Source: Acidobacteriota bacterium (GTDB lineage Bacteria; Acidobacteriota; Vicinamibacteria; Marinacidobacterales; Marinacidobacteraceae). Taken from it: a stretch of 64,000 bases of DNA. The stretch lies in contig JAJDUD010000063.1 of NCBI GenBank assembly GCA_022826825.1, positions 1 through 64,000 of the forward strand, given 5' to 3'. The translations under genes and the position numbers were made by a program. Numbering within the stretch: position 1 is the stretch's first letter; the number at the start of each line of letters is the position of its first letter. Shown in pieces: positions 18,759 through 26,723 of this stretch. The notes beneath the pieces are model-generated. The model was not told the origin of the DNA. It searched no databases and saw only the letters and a list, made by a program, of their open reading frames with translations.

Positions 18759-19250
18759 GGGCACCACTCCAGCATCACAAACAGAGCGAGAACACAGAAG
18801 CTCGATCTGCTCCCGAAAAGAACAGTATAGCACGATAACCTGTTGAATAAAGGCGTGATGAGAGCACCCCAAGGAACCTTCCGGAATGCTACGGAACCGA
18901 CAATGCGCTTAGCGCCGCAAATCGAAACTCCCTCGCGCGCTGGCGCGCGCTTCGGCGAGTTCCGATTTGTCGTTTTCTTCTTGTGAAAGGGGGTCCGCCA
19001 CCGTCGCGCCCGCAACCCGTTTGCTCCGTTGGGTTTCCGCGACCTGCGCCGCTGCGCTGGCCCCCGGTCCGGCCCTCCGCGCGGGCGGGGTCTAGCGGGG
19101 CGTTTTCGGCCTGCGCGGGAACTCTGACGCACTGAACGACTAGACGGGCAGGGCCGAGCATCAGGCATCCGTGCCTATCCGTAGGTCTATTCGTCCTCAT
19201 TCGGGAGAGTCTCAACCGTCGGGTGGTCACGGGAGGTGCGAACGCCGCAA
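18759..19250. other. Gene-free stretch upstream of the integrase
   Basis: It includes the leader block GAACAGTATAGCAC (18820-18833) shared with 724-737. An imperfect stem-loop with arms CAAATCG(A)AACTC and GAGTT(C)CGATTTG lies at about 18916-18972, and a smaller AGGCA/TGCCT hairpin at about 19160-19175. No gene or RNA family is recognised. An attachment site may lie here. Confidence 0.4.
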
Positions 19251-19667
19251 CTAGAGAAGCGCTACGGCAACTCGTTGCTGATCGGACGAAAGACAGGATG
19301 GGAGCGTCGTAACGACAGGGTTACCGGCAACCTGGTTGGCCTGCGCTGCGACGAGGGTTTGCCTGTGTCGTTCTACCAATACCCGAACAACCTCGGCCGG
19401 CCCCTGCCCGAGCACTTCGACATCCGTCGTCGTCGCCAAATCGTCAATGGCACCGTCCGCCGCGGCCTCAAATCGTGGCTCGTACGGGACCTGTTCGACT
19501 TCAGACAAGCGCGGGGGAAACACCGTGTTGAAGGGCCAAAGGAGCGCCGCCACCTCTTCGCCGCTTAGGCGGACGGGAGCCGCCGTCCGCCAGTCCGCGC
19601 CCAGACAGCGCTCAAAGAACGCCGCGTCGCGTGCTCGGCAGCGGCGTGGGAGGTCTTCAGCCCGCAC
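19251..19667 (-). CDS. Hypothetical protein
   Basis: The frame of 138 codons from GTG 19667 has consistent coding-type third positions. The protein (DAAFFERCLGADWRTAAPVR; LSGEEVAALLWPFNTVFPP) is soluble, mixed alpha/beta and unrecognised. It overlaps by 11 bases the 3' end of the broken coiled-coil gene at 19657-20082, suggesting the two once formed an operon. No motif suggests an enzyme. Confidence 0.5.
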   Translation of the reverse strand: MRAEDLPRRCRARDAAFFERCLGADWRTAAPVRLSGEEVAALLWPFNTVFPPRLSEVEQVPYEPRFEAAADGAIDDLATTTDVEVLGQGPAEVVRVLVERHRQTLVAAQANQVAGNPVVTTLPSCLSSDQQRVAVALL

Positions 19668-20082
19668 GCAAGATCGCGCGTGTAGGCCCGCCCGCCGCCC
19701 AGGCGGTGAAGAGACGGATGAAGATGGCCGCCAGGGTCACGACCAGCAGGGAGAGTGCGCCCCAGATGAGGCGAACCTCTTTCTTGAGCACCGCGACGTC
19801 CGTCTTGACGGTTACGAGATCCGTCTTCACGGTCGCGAGATCCGTCTTGACGGTCGCGAGATCCGCCGCGACCCGGTCAAGGGTGGCGGCGACCGACTGG
19901 AACTGGGCGCCGACGGTGCGATCTCACCAGCGACCGAGTTCCGCCCTCGGCGTCTCCGGCAGGGTCTCGGCGAGGAGCCAGCGGGCGAAGAGGATGCCCT
20001 CGCGGTATCCGGCCGTGCTGATCCAGTTCTGAGGCGCCGGACGGTGGCTGAGGTAGATTTGCTTTGTGCGGGGTTCGTGCGG
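19657..20082 (-). pseudogene. Broken coiled-coil/transmembrane protein gene
   Basis: One frame reads NWISTAGYREGILFARWLLA and then ETPRAELGRW, hits TGA at 19924-19926, and continues in the same frame as DRTVGAQFQSVAATLDRVAA. Next come 7-residue repeats (DLATVKT, four times, from 21-base DNA repeats) and a C-terminal membrane segment LIWGALSLLVVTLAAIFIRL, ending at 19657. The continuity on both sides of the TGA suggests a nonsense mutation in a single gene. No good start codon is found upstream before the in-frame stop at about 20083. A downstream GTG could give a short protein with only the repeats and the membrane helix. Confidence 0.6.
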
Positions 20083-20094
20083 CTAGCGATCCCG

Positions 20095-21228
20095 CTAACG
20101 CTCCTCGGACGAAGTACCAGTCAGGGAACTCGTGACGGCGAGGGCCATCACCGGGTAGAGCGTCCCGGTATACGTGATGAAGTGCCATGTCTCGGTATTG
20201 AGTGACTTCGTCCACCAGCGGCCCGACTCTCTCTGGTTCCGCCTGAGCCACTCCACGCCTCGCTGCACGGCGGGGTGCGTTGGCGGCACGCCCGCGGACG
20301 ACAGCACTACGACCGCCAGACCGGTCTGGTGGCCATCGCTCGCGGGATCGCCGAAGTCCGCCTCGGCTCGCAGGCGTTCCGCGCGGTTGCCCCGGCCCCA
20401 CTCCTCGGGCCGGGCGAACGAGCGAATCGACCAGCCCCCGTCCGGGCGCTGACGGTCCAGGATCACCCTGACGATGTCCTGCTTCTGGTCGGCGCTGACC
20501 ACGCCCGGGAGATACCGGTCCGCCCAGAGCAACGCCACGCGAGCGTAGTCATGGGGAGGAGGGACCTCCCGCAGGTACTCTCGCAGACCGGCTACCTGCC
20601 TCTGCAACTCGGGGGAGGTGGCCTGCTCGAGCCATCCCGGAGCCAGACCCAGACTCATGGCCGCGACGGTCGCGAGCTGATACGCGTCGGACTCGAACGG
20701 CGGCCATGTGTCCGGCGAGTGCCACGCCCCGTCGTCCCGCTGAAGGCTGAACATGAGCTGAAAGGCCTGCTCGGTTTCGGGGGACAGCCGCCGGTCCACG
20801 TACGCATCCCAGGATGCCAGAGACGCGGCCAGATGCACGACTTCCGCGGGGTTCACATCCTGCTGGAGCTCTCCGGGGTCCGCGGCGAGCCTGTCCTGAA
20901 GGCGCGCTTCGAGGAAGGCCCGCCAGCTCTCATCGGGCTGACCGAGACTCTCGGCGAGCTGCGGACGAACGATCCCGTACCAGCCCGTGGTGTGACACGA
21001 GACGCAGCCGCGGTTGTTCGCCCAGGCCTTGGCTCCATCCTCCAGGTAGGTGATCGCGCGCTCGATGGACAGATTCTCCGCCATCGGTTCATCCGCCGAC
21101 GCCGGCGGGATGGAGATCTCTCCGAAGTGATACTGGTACAGGCTGTGGTCACCCCACTGCGCGTGAAGCTCGGAGCCGAGAAGCGAAATCCCAGCGGACA
21201 GTCCGATGGCGGCGAGCGTGAGTCTCAT
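20095..21228 (-). CDS. Secreted protein with c-type heme motif and squalene-cyclase-like toroid repeats
   Basis: The product is about 377 residues from ATG 21228, chosen because MRLTLAAIGLSAGISLLGSE is a clear Sec signal peptide; an ATG at 21282 is possible. NRGCVSCHTTGWYG carries one CxxCH heme-attachment site near the N-terminus. Downstream segments such as LQRDDGAWHSPDTWPPFESD and DRQRPDGGWSIRSF are QW-type motifs of the alpha/alpha toroid (prenyltransferase/squalene-oxidase repeat) fold. The combination suggests a periplasmic redox-linked protein, not a terpene cyclase: I see no DxDD motif. Its partner and function are unknown. It is transcribed alone on the minus strand. Confidence 0.7.
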   Translation of the reverse strand: MRLTLAAIGLSAGISLLGSELHAQWGDHSLYQYHFGEISIPPASADEPMAENLSIERAITYLEDGAKAWANNRGCVSCHTTGWYGIVRPQLAESLGQPDESWRAFLEARLQDRLAADPGELQQDVNPAEVVHLAASLASWDAYVDRRLSPETEQAFQLMFSLQRDDGAWHSPDTWPPFESDAYQLATVAAMSLGLAPGWLEQATSPELQRQVAGLREYLREVPPPHDYARVALLWADRYLPGVVSADQKQDIVRVILDRQRPDGGWSIRSFARPEEWGRGNRAERLRAEADFGDPASDGHQTGLAVVVLSSAGVPPTHPAVQRGVEWLRRNQRESGRWWTKSLNTETWHFITYTGTLYPVMALAVTSSLTGTSSEER

Positions 21229-21470
21229 AACCGATCGCAATCCCAAGAGGTCCTTGTGTTGGGGGCTGAGGCTACGATCCATCGTAGACGCTCTTTCGCT
21301 GCCACGCAAAGACACGCGCGCGGGCGTGGCTCGTCGCGGAGGATGCGACCGTTTAGCGGGGGCGGCCGGGCGAGCCCGCCTACTGGCCGCCGACTTCGAG
21401 CCGAACTGGCCGGGGCCGGCGCGGTCGCACGGTTCTACCGCGAGGAGTCACCAACACCGCCGAACACCCG

Positions 21471-21514
21471 AAAAAACAGATGGCAGCGGACTCTGTTCGC
21501 TTCCATCTGTTTTT
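21471..21514. terminator. Strong hairpin with A and T tracts (bidirectional terminator)
   Basis: AAAAAACAGATGG (21471-21483) pairs with CCATCTGTTTTT (21503-21514), with an additional AGCG/CGCT inner stem. On the minus strand the hairpin is followed by a run of T residues about 70 bases after the ptsI stop, so it should end the accA-to-ptsI transcript. The symmetry also allows termination from the other side. The rest of 21229-21580 holds no gene. Confidence 0.85.
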
Positions 21515-21580
21515 CCCGCGTGTTTTCGCAGCGCCATCTACCGGGTGCAGACGATCGAAACGGCTGGGAACGCTGGTCGG

Positions 21581-23353
21581 TTACCCCGACTCCGCTGCGG
21601 AACTCCTCTCCCGCACGGCCCGCAGCACCCGGGCGCGGACCCGCCGCGACGTCGTCAGCCGGACGCTCTGCTGGGCGATTTCCTCGGCCCTGCGGGTGTC
21701 CTGAACCGCGATCAGGCGTTTCATCTCGGGTATGGCGTTCGGACTCATCGAGAACGTCCGCACCCCAAAGCCCAGCAGCAGCGGAATCATGAGCGGTTCC
21801 GCCGCGACCTCGCCGCATACCGCGAGCGGCAGACCGGTACGCCGGCAGACGCGGGCCACGAACCGGAGGGTGCGCAGGAGCGCCGGATGGAGCGGATCGC
21901 TGAAGTGCGCGACGCGTTCGTTGGCCCGGTCCACTCCGAAGAGGTACTGCATCAGATCGTTGGTTCCGATGCTGAGGAACTCCGCCTCCTGTCCCAGCAG
22001 ATCGGCGGTCGCCGCCGCCGAGGGCACCTCCAGCATGGCGCCGACCGGAACCTCCCGAAACGGCACGTCCCGGTAACGAAGCGCCCGGACCGCCGCGCGG
22101 ACGTGCGTCCGCGCCGCCCGGAACTCTTCGAGCCCGCCCACCATCGGGAACATCAACTGGACCTTGCCGTGCACCGCAGCACGGAGTACCGCCCGGATCT
22201 GGGTCTCGAACACCCCCGACGCCATCACCAGCAGTCGCGCGCCGCGCAGTCCGAGCGCGGGGTTCAGCTCCGGCGCCCGGCCGATGTCCGTCGCGGTGAG
22301 ATCAAAAGCCCGAATCACCAGGGGGTGTGGTTCCAGGGCCTGGGCCAGGTCCCGGTAGATCCGGAACTGCTCCTCCTCGGAGGGGATCTCCTGGACGGCA
22401 ATCCTCTCCGTACGGAAGAGACCGACCCCTTCGGCGCCGTTGCGACGGACGAGATCGATCTCCCCCGGTTCGTCCATGTTGGCCATCAGGACGACCCGCT
22501 CGCCGTTCGCGGTGCGGGCCTGCGACGCCGTGGCGGCCAGCAGGCGGCGGCGGCGTTCCCGTTCGCGCTCACGCTTCCGGCGGTACTCGGAAACGGTCTT
22601 CCGCGCCGGATTCACCACCACGATCCCCTCGGAGCCGTCCACGACGACCGGCAGATCGGTGTGGATGTGGTCGAGCAGGGCCGGAATCCCGGTCACGCAG
22701 GGCACGTCGTGGGTCCGGGCCAGGATGGCGGTGTGATACGTCGGCCCTCCCGCCTCCATGATGACTCCCTGGATCTTCGTCCAGTCGAGTTCGGCGGTAT
22801 CGGACGGGCGCAGGTCGTCCGCGGCGACGACGTGCCGGCGTTCCCAGCGCTCGAGAGACGGACGGGCGGCGCCGCCGAGGTTCTGGAGCAGTCGCCCGCC
22901 GACATCCGCGATGTCGCCTTTCCGCTGCCGCAGGTACTCGTCAGCGAGCCCGCCAAAGACGGCCTCGAGTTCCCGCAACACGGTCCGCACCGCCCACTCG
23001 GCATTCACGCGCTCCGATCGGATCACTTCCTGGACGCGCTCGACCAGCAGGGGATCGCCGAGCATCAGGCGCTGCGCCTCGAACAGGTACGCGCGATCCT
23101 GTCCCAACGCGCGCCGGGTGGATTCGCGGATTTCGCGGAGTTGTTCCGCGGCCCGGTCGCGGGCATCGGTGAAGCGGCGGATCTCACGCCCGATTTCCCG
23201 CCTCCTGACTTCCACCCGGAACACGGGGACGGCGCGCCGCTCGAAGACGATCGTGGGGGCCACGCAGATTCCCGGCGCCGCGGGTTCACCGCGGAGGACG
23301 GTCTCTCCGGGACCGGGCCGCCCGGATTCACTCCGGGAGGTAGGCACCATCAT
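21581..23353 (-). CDS. ptsI: Phosphoenolpyruvate-protein phosphotransferase (PTS enzyme I)
   Basis: The protein has 590 residues. The phosphohistidine is His207 in GGPTYHTAILARTHD. PEP-binding motifs follow: GLFRTE (311-316), SIGTNDLMQYLFGVDRAN, and the active-site Cys in AVCGEVAAEP. It takes phosphate from PEP to HPr. The segment that is usually TLD(I/V)GGDK reads FDLTATD (350-356), losing the glycines and Lys; activity may be altered. The start ATG 23353 overlaps the HPr stop (ATGA). It is last in the minus-strand run. No sugar-specific EIIB/EIIC genes are nearby, so the system probably serves regulation, not sugar uptake. Confidence 0.93.
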   Translation of the reverse strand: MMVPTSRSESGRPGPGETVLRGEPAAPGICVAPTIVFERRAVPVFRVEVRRREIGREIRRFTDARDRAAEQLREIRESTRRALGQDRAYLFEAQRLMLGDPLLVERVQEVIRSERVNAEWAVRTVLRELEAVFGGLADEYLRQRKGDIADVGGRLLQNLGGAARPSLERWERRHVVAADDLRPSDTAELDWTKIQGVIMEAGGPTYHTAILARTHDVPCVTGIPALLDHIHTDLPVVVDGSEGIVVVNPARKTVSEYRRKRERERERRRRLLAATASQARTANGERVVLMANMDEPGEIDLVRRNGAEGVGLFRTERIAVQEIPSEEEQFRIYRDLAQALEPHPLVIRAFDLTATDIGRAPELNPALGLRGARLLVMASGVFETQIRAVLRAAVHGKVQLMFPMVGGLEEFRAARTHVRAAVRALRYRDVPFREVPVGAMLEVPSAAATADLLGQEAEFLSIGTNDLMQYLFGVDRANERVAHFSDPLHPALLRTLRFVARVCRRTGLPLAVCGEVAAEPLMIPLLLGFGVRTFSMSPNAIPEMKRLIAVQDTRRAEEIAQQSVRLTTSRRVRARVLRAVRERSSAAESG

Positions 23354-23658
23354 CGCCGCTCGCCCGCCTGGACGCCGTCGGTCCCCGACTCCGGAGGATC
23401 GCCGATTCCATCCTGGACCAGCCTGGTCAGAGCTTCGAGCGCCGGGCCCGCCTCGCGCCCCGAGGTGTGGATCCGGAGCCGGCTGCCCTTGGCCGCAGCG
23501 AGAAACAGGAGTCCCAGAATGCTCTTGCCGTCGATGGTGGTCTCGCCGCGGGTCACCGTCACCACGGCTTCGTAACGCGCCGCGGTCTTCACGAAGCGCG
23601 CCGCCGCCCGCGCGTGCATCCCCAGTTGGTTCGTAACCAGGACAACCCGCTCCGGCAC
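23350..23658 (-). CDS. ptsH: HPr phosphocarrier protein
   Basis: The protein has 102 residues, a little longer than typical HPr because of a C-terminal tail (GDPPESGTDGVQAGERR). The phosphorylated His lies in LGMHARAAARFV, and the regulatory serine position is present in GKSILGLLFLAA, the target of HPr kinase in organisms that have one. It shuttles phosphate from EI to EIIA. It overlaps ptsI by 4 bases and follows the EIIA gene by 28 bases. Confidence 0.93.
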   Translation of the reverse strand: MPERVVLVTNQLGMHARAAARFVKTAARYEAVVTVTRGETTIDGKSILGLLFLAAAKGSRLRIHTSGREAGPALEALTRLVQDGIGDPPESGTDGVQAGERR

Positions 23659-23686
23659 GCTCCTTGCCCGTCGACGCCTTGCGGGG

Positions 23687-24178
23687 TCAGTCCTGATCCG
23701 GCCCGGCCTGATCGTCCGGCACCGTGGTCGCCGCCTTGCCGGACTCCTCGCTCACCGCAGCGGCGCCGAGCCCGCCGCCGAGCAGTTCGGATGCGAGATA
23801 GATGTTCTCCTTGCCCTGGAAGAGCGCCGCCCGCGCCGCTTCGGCCGGGCCGACCCGCTCCTCCTCGCGAATGGAGACCAGGCGGATGAGCATGGGGAGG
23901 TTCACTCCCGTCACGACTTCAACCTGGCCTTCGTTGAGCAGGCTGAGCGCCAGATTGGACGGCGTCCCCCCGAACATGTCCGTCAGGATGACGGCCCCCT
24001 CCGTTCCGGAGACGCGTTCCACCGCCGAGACGATGGCTCGTTGGGCATCGTCCGGTGCGTCGTGCCAGCCGATGGAGACGCTGGTGGCGTTCGGGATGTC
24101 CTCCCCGGTAATCATCTCTGCCGCGGCCACGAGTTCTCTCGCGAGCTGCCCGTGGGTCACCACCACGATTCCGATCAT
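23687..24178 (-). CDS. PTS mannose-type EIIA domain protein
   Basis: This 163-residue protein starts MIGIVVVTHGQLARELV, with the phosphohistidine in VVTHGQ, and contains ILTDMFGGTPSNLAL, the signature of the EIIA-Man (PTS_EIIA_type-4) fold. The C-terminal 30 residues are a flexible extension. It sits between rpoN and ptsH, as in lineages where a stand-alone EIIA-Man reports PTS phosphorylation state. The upstream 223 bases to rpoN contain a 19-bp direct repeat and hairpins. Confidence 0.9.
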   Translation of the reverse strand: MIGIVVVTHGQLARELVAAAEMITGEDIPNATSVSIGWHDAPDDAQRAIVSAVERVSGTEGAVILTDMFGGTPSNLALSLLNEGQVEVVTGVNLPMLIRLVSIREEERVGPAEAARAALFQGKENIYLASELLGGGLGAAAVSEESGKAATTVPDDQAGPDQD

Positions 24179-24200
24179 CGCCGGGCAGTATCAGGAACCC

Positions 24201-24409
24201 GCCGCCGCCGGTCAACTCCGGCGGTGTCCGGGCAGTGCTCCAGGCAAGGACGCGACGGGGCCATTCCGGTGCGACCGCGACGTGATCTGGCCGTGGGGAT
24301 GGCGTTGCCGCCGCGCTCCAGGCGGGTTGGTGGCGGGTGGATTGACGGCCCTGTCGGGCCGTGATGCCGGCCGGAGGCCGGCGCTGCGGAGCCGCCGCCG
24401 GTCAACTCC
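24201..24409. repeat. 19-bp direct repeats flanking a hairpin-rich segment
   Basis: GCCGCCGCCGGTCAACTCC occurs at 24201-24219 and 24391-24409; the second copy includes the rpoN stop codon. Between them are ACGGCCC/GGGCCGT (24345-24362) and GCCGGCC/GGCCGGC (24366-24382) hairpins. This could be an insertion bounded by a duplication or an unequal repeat; the hairpins may attenuate transcription between rpoN and the PTS genes. Confidence 0.6.
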
Positions 24410-25880
24410 TGGCGACCGGTCCGGGAGCGCGGTTGCGATAGCGGGCGCGCCGTTCGTTCGAAGACGGGATCCTGAGGGACTTGCGGTACTTGGCCACCGT
24501 GCGGCGGGCGATGATGATCCCCTCGCGATCGAGAAGCTGGACGATCTGGTCGTCAGCCAGTGGGTGCTCGGGATCCTCGCGTTCGACGATCCGCTGGACT
24601 CGGGCCCGGACCGCCTCCGACGACACCTGGCGCCCGTCGCGCAGCGACAGGGCACTGTGGAAGAAACGCCGGAAGGGGATGACGCCGCGGGGAGTTTCCA
24701 GGAACTTGTTGCTCACGACTCGCGAAACCGTCGATTCCGCGCGCCCGATGTCCTGCGCGACATCGTTCAGGACGAGCGGCCGAATGTGGCCGATTCCCCG
24801 ATTCAGGAACTCGGTCTGCTTGCGCACGATGTCCTCGGCGACCAGGCGAACGGTCTCCTGGCGCTGCTGCACCGACCGCTGGAATCCCTTCGCGCGGACC
24901 CAGGCCTCGCGCGCAAAGGCCTGCTCCTGCGGCGAGTGCCGGTCGGGGCTCTTCAACACCAGCCGGTAGGCCGGACTGGTGCGGAGCTTCGGAATCCCGT
25001 CGCTCATTTCGACCCGCCACTCCCCGTTGAACAGGTAGGCCCGGGCGTCCGGCACCACCACCTGCTCCGGACCCGGCGCGAACTGGCTGCCGGGGCGAAA
25101 GTCCAGTTCCCCGATCCGGCGGACCCAGCGCATCACGACGCCGACCTCGGCGCCCATGACCCGGGCGAGTTCGCGAAAACGTTCCCGGATGACGAGATCC
25201 AGGTGATCCCGCACGATTCTGCCGAGCGGGCCATCGGACTGACCGGCCGCCTCGAGCTGCGCCAACAGACACTCCGCCAGATCCAGGGCGGCGACACCGG
25301 TCGGATCAAAACGCAGAATTCGCCTCCGCATCGCCTCGACCTCATCCTCCGACGCACCAACCGCACTCGCGATCTCGGCGATGGAGGCATCGAGATACCC
25401 GCGCTCGTCGAGGTTTCCGATGATCTCGAGGCCGATGGTCCGCTCGAGTTCCGTATCGACGGACGGACCGAGCTGCTCGGTCAGGTGCTGGGCAAGCGTG
25501 CGCCCGGCGGCCAGGGTCCGTTCGAGAGCGGGTGGTTCCTCGCCGAGAGCGAGTCCTCCCGTGTTTTCCTGGTTCTCCTGAAAGAAGTCCTCGGCTTCGA
25601 TCTCCGCCATCGGGTCGGGGTCGCCATCCGGTGCGTTGTCGTCCGCTTCGCTCTCCTCCTCCGCTTCTGTCTCCTCCGGTTCGGAGTCCTCTTCCTCTTC
25701 TTCGGCCACCTCCTCGAGCGCGGGGTTCTGGAGCAGTTCCTGCTGCACGCGCACCCGAAGCTCGGTGAGCGGCAGCACGAGCATCTCGATGGTCTGCCTC
25801 ACCTGCGGCGTCAACGTCAGCCGCTGCTGCTGGCGTACTCCGACCCGCAACTCCGTTCGGGTTCCCGACCTGGTGCTCAC
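24402..25880 (-). CDS. rpoN: RNA polymerase sigma-54 factor
   Basis: The product is 492 residues from GTG 25880, which overlaps the lptB stop (GTGA); TTG 25886 is an alternative. Region I is QQQRLTLTPQVRQTIEMLVL, followed by a long acidic region II (EEVAEEEEEDSEPEETEAEE...), the core-binding domain (about 120-290), a helix-turn-helix (DVAQDIGRAESTVSRVVSNK) and the RpoN box ARRTVAKYRKSLRIP that reads the -24 element. It directs polymerase to sigma-54 promoters activated by bEBP ATPases. The order lptB-rpoN-PTS genes is conserved in many diderms, though hpf is missing here. Confidence 0.96.
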   Translation of the reverse strand: MSTRSGTRTELRVGVRQQQRLTLTPQVRQTIEMLVLPLTELRVRVQQELLQNPALEEVAEEEEEDSEPEETEAEEESEADDNAPDGDPDPMAEIEAEDFFQENQENTGGLALGEEPPALERTLAAGRTLAQHLTEQLGPSVDTELERTIGLEIIGNLDERGYLDASIAEIASAVGASEDEVEAMRRRILRFDPTGVAALDLAECLLAQLEAAGQSDGPLGRIVRDHLDLVIRERFRELARVMGAEVGVVMRWVRRIGELDFRPGSQFAPGPEQVVVPDARAYLFNGEWRVEMSDGIPKLRTSPAYRLVLKSPDRHSPQEQAFAREAWVRAKGFQRSVQQRQETVRLVAEDIVRKQTEFLNRGIGHIRPLVLNDVAQDIGRAESTVSRVVSNKFLETPRGVIPFRRFFHSALSLRDGRQVSSEAVRARVQRIVEREDPEHPLADDQIVQLLDREGIIIARRTVAKYRKSLRIPSSNERRARYRNRAPGPVARS

Positions 25881-26716
25881 TGCCAATCGAAATCCTCGCC
25901 GAGGTAGGCCCGGCGCACCTCGGGACTGCGCACCAGCTCGGCCGGCGTGCCCTCGAACAGGATTCGGCCTTCCTCGATGATGTAGGCCCGGTCGGTGACC
26001 CGGAGGGTCTCCCGAACGCTGTGATCGGTGACGAGCACGCCGAGTCCCCGGTCGCGCAGGCTGCCGACGATTCGCTGCAGTTCGGAAACCGCGATCGGGT
26101 CGATGGCGGCGAAGGGTTCATCCAGCAGCAGGAAGCGGGGATCCGGTGCGAGCGCCCGGGCGATCTCCGCGCGCCGGCGCTCTCCCCCGGAGAGGGAATG
26201 CGCCAGGTTGCGCCGGCGCTCCGTGAGACCGAACTCCTCGAGCAGTTCCCGGGCCCGCTCACGCCGCTCCCGCCGTCCCATCCGGGGCACCTGTTCAAGG
26301 ATTGCCAGCACGTTCTCTTCGACGGTGAGGCCGCGGAAGATGGATGGTTCCTGCGGGAGGTAGCCGATCCCCGAGCGCGCCCGGCGGTGCATGGCCAGTC
26401 CGGTCAGATTCCGCTCATCCAGCGAGACAGCGCCGTGATCCGGCTGGATCAGCCCGACGATCATGCGAAACGTAGTGGTCTTTCCGGCTCCGTTGGGTCC
26501 GAGCAGCCCCACCACTTCGCCGCTTTCCACCCGAACCGTCACCTCATCCACGACGCGGCGCATGCCGTAGGTCTTGACCAGGTCGTGACAGGCAAGGACG
26601 TGTGCCGCGTCCGGTGACTGGTCCGTCACCGAGATCTCACTGGCGCCCGCGGCCACCTGCGGCGATCCTCCACCAGCTTCCTGCGCGGCGGGAAGCACCG
26701 GTTGCGACGCGCTCAC
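25877..26716 (-). CDS. lptB: LPS export ABC transporter ATP-binding protein LptB
   Basis: The product is about 279 residues from GTG 26716. It has Walker A GPNGAGKTTTF, a Q-loop region YLPQEPSIFRGLTVEENVLA, the signature LSGGERRRAEIARAL, Walker B FLLLDEPFAAIDP and the switch His in VTDHSVRETL. The sequence LDEPFAAIDP with the TDHSVRETL segment is typical of LptB. It powers extraction of lipopolysaccharide from the inner membrane through LptFG. An N-terminal extension of about 40 residues precedes the ABC domain and may be spurious if translation starts later. It lies 7 bases after the LptC/OstA-like gene and overlaps rpoN. Confidence 0.94.
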   Translation of the reverse strand: MSASQPVLPAAQEAGGGSPQVAAGASEISVTDQSPDAAHVLACHDLVKTYGMRRVVDEVTVRVESGEVVGLLGPNGAGKTTTFRMIVGLIQPDHGAVSLDERNLTGLAMHRRARSGIGYLPQEPSIFRGLTVEENVLAILEQVPRMGRRERRERARELLEEFGLTERRRNLAHSLSGGERRRAEIARALAPDPRFLLLDEPFAAIDPIAVSELQRIVGSLRDRGLGVLVTDHSVRETLRVTDRAYIIEEGRILFEGTPAELVRSPEVRRAYLGEDFDWQ

Positions 26717-26723
26717 GACCCGT

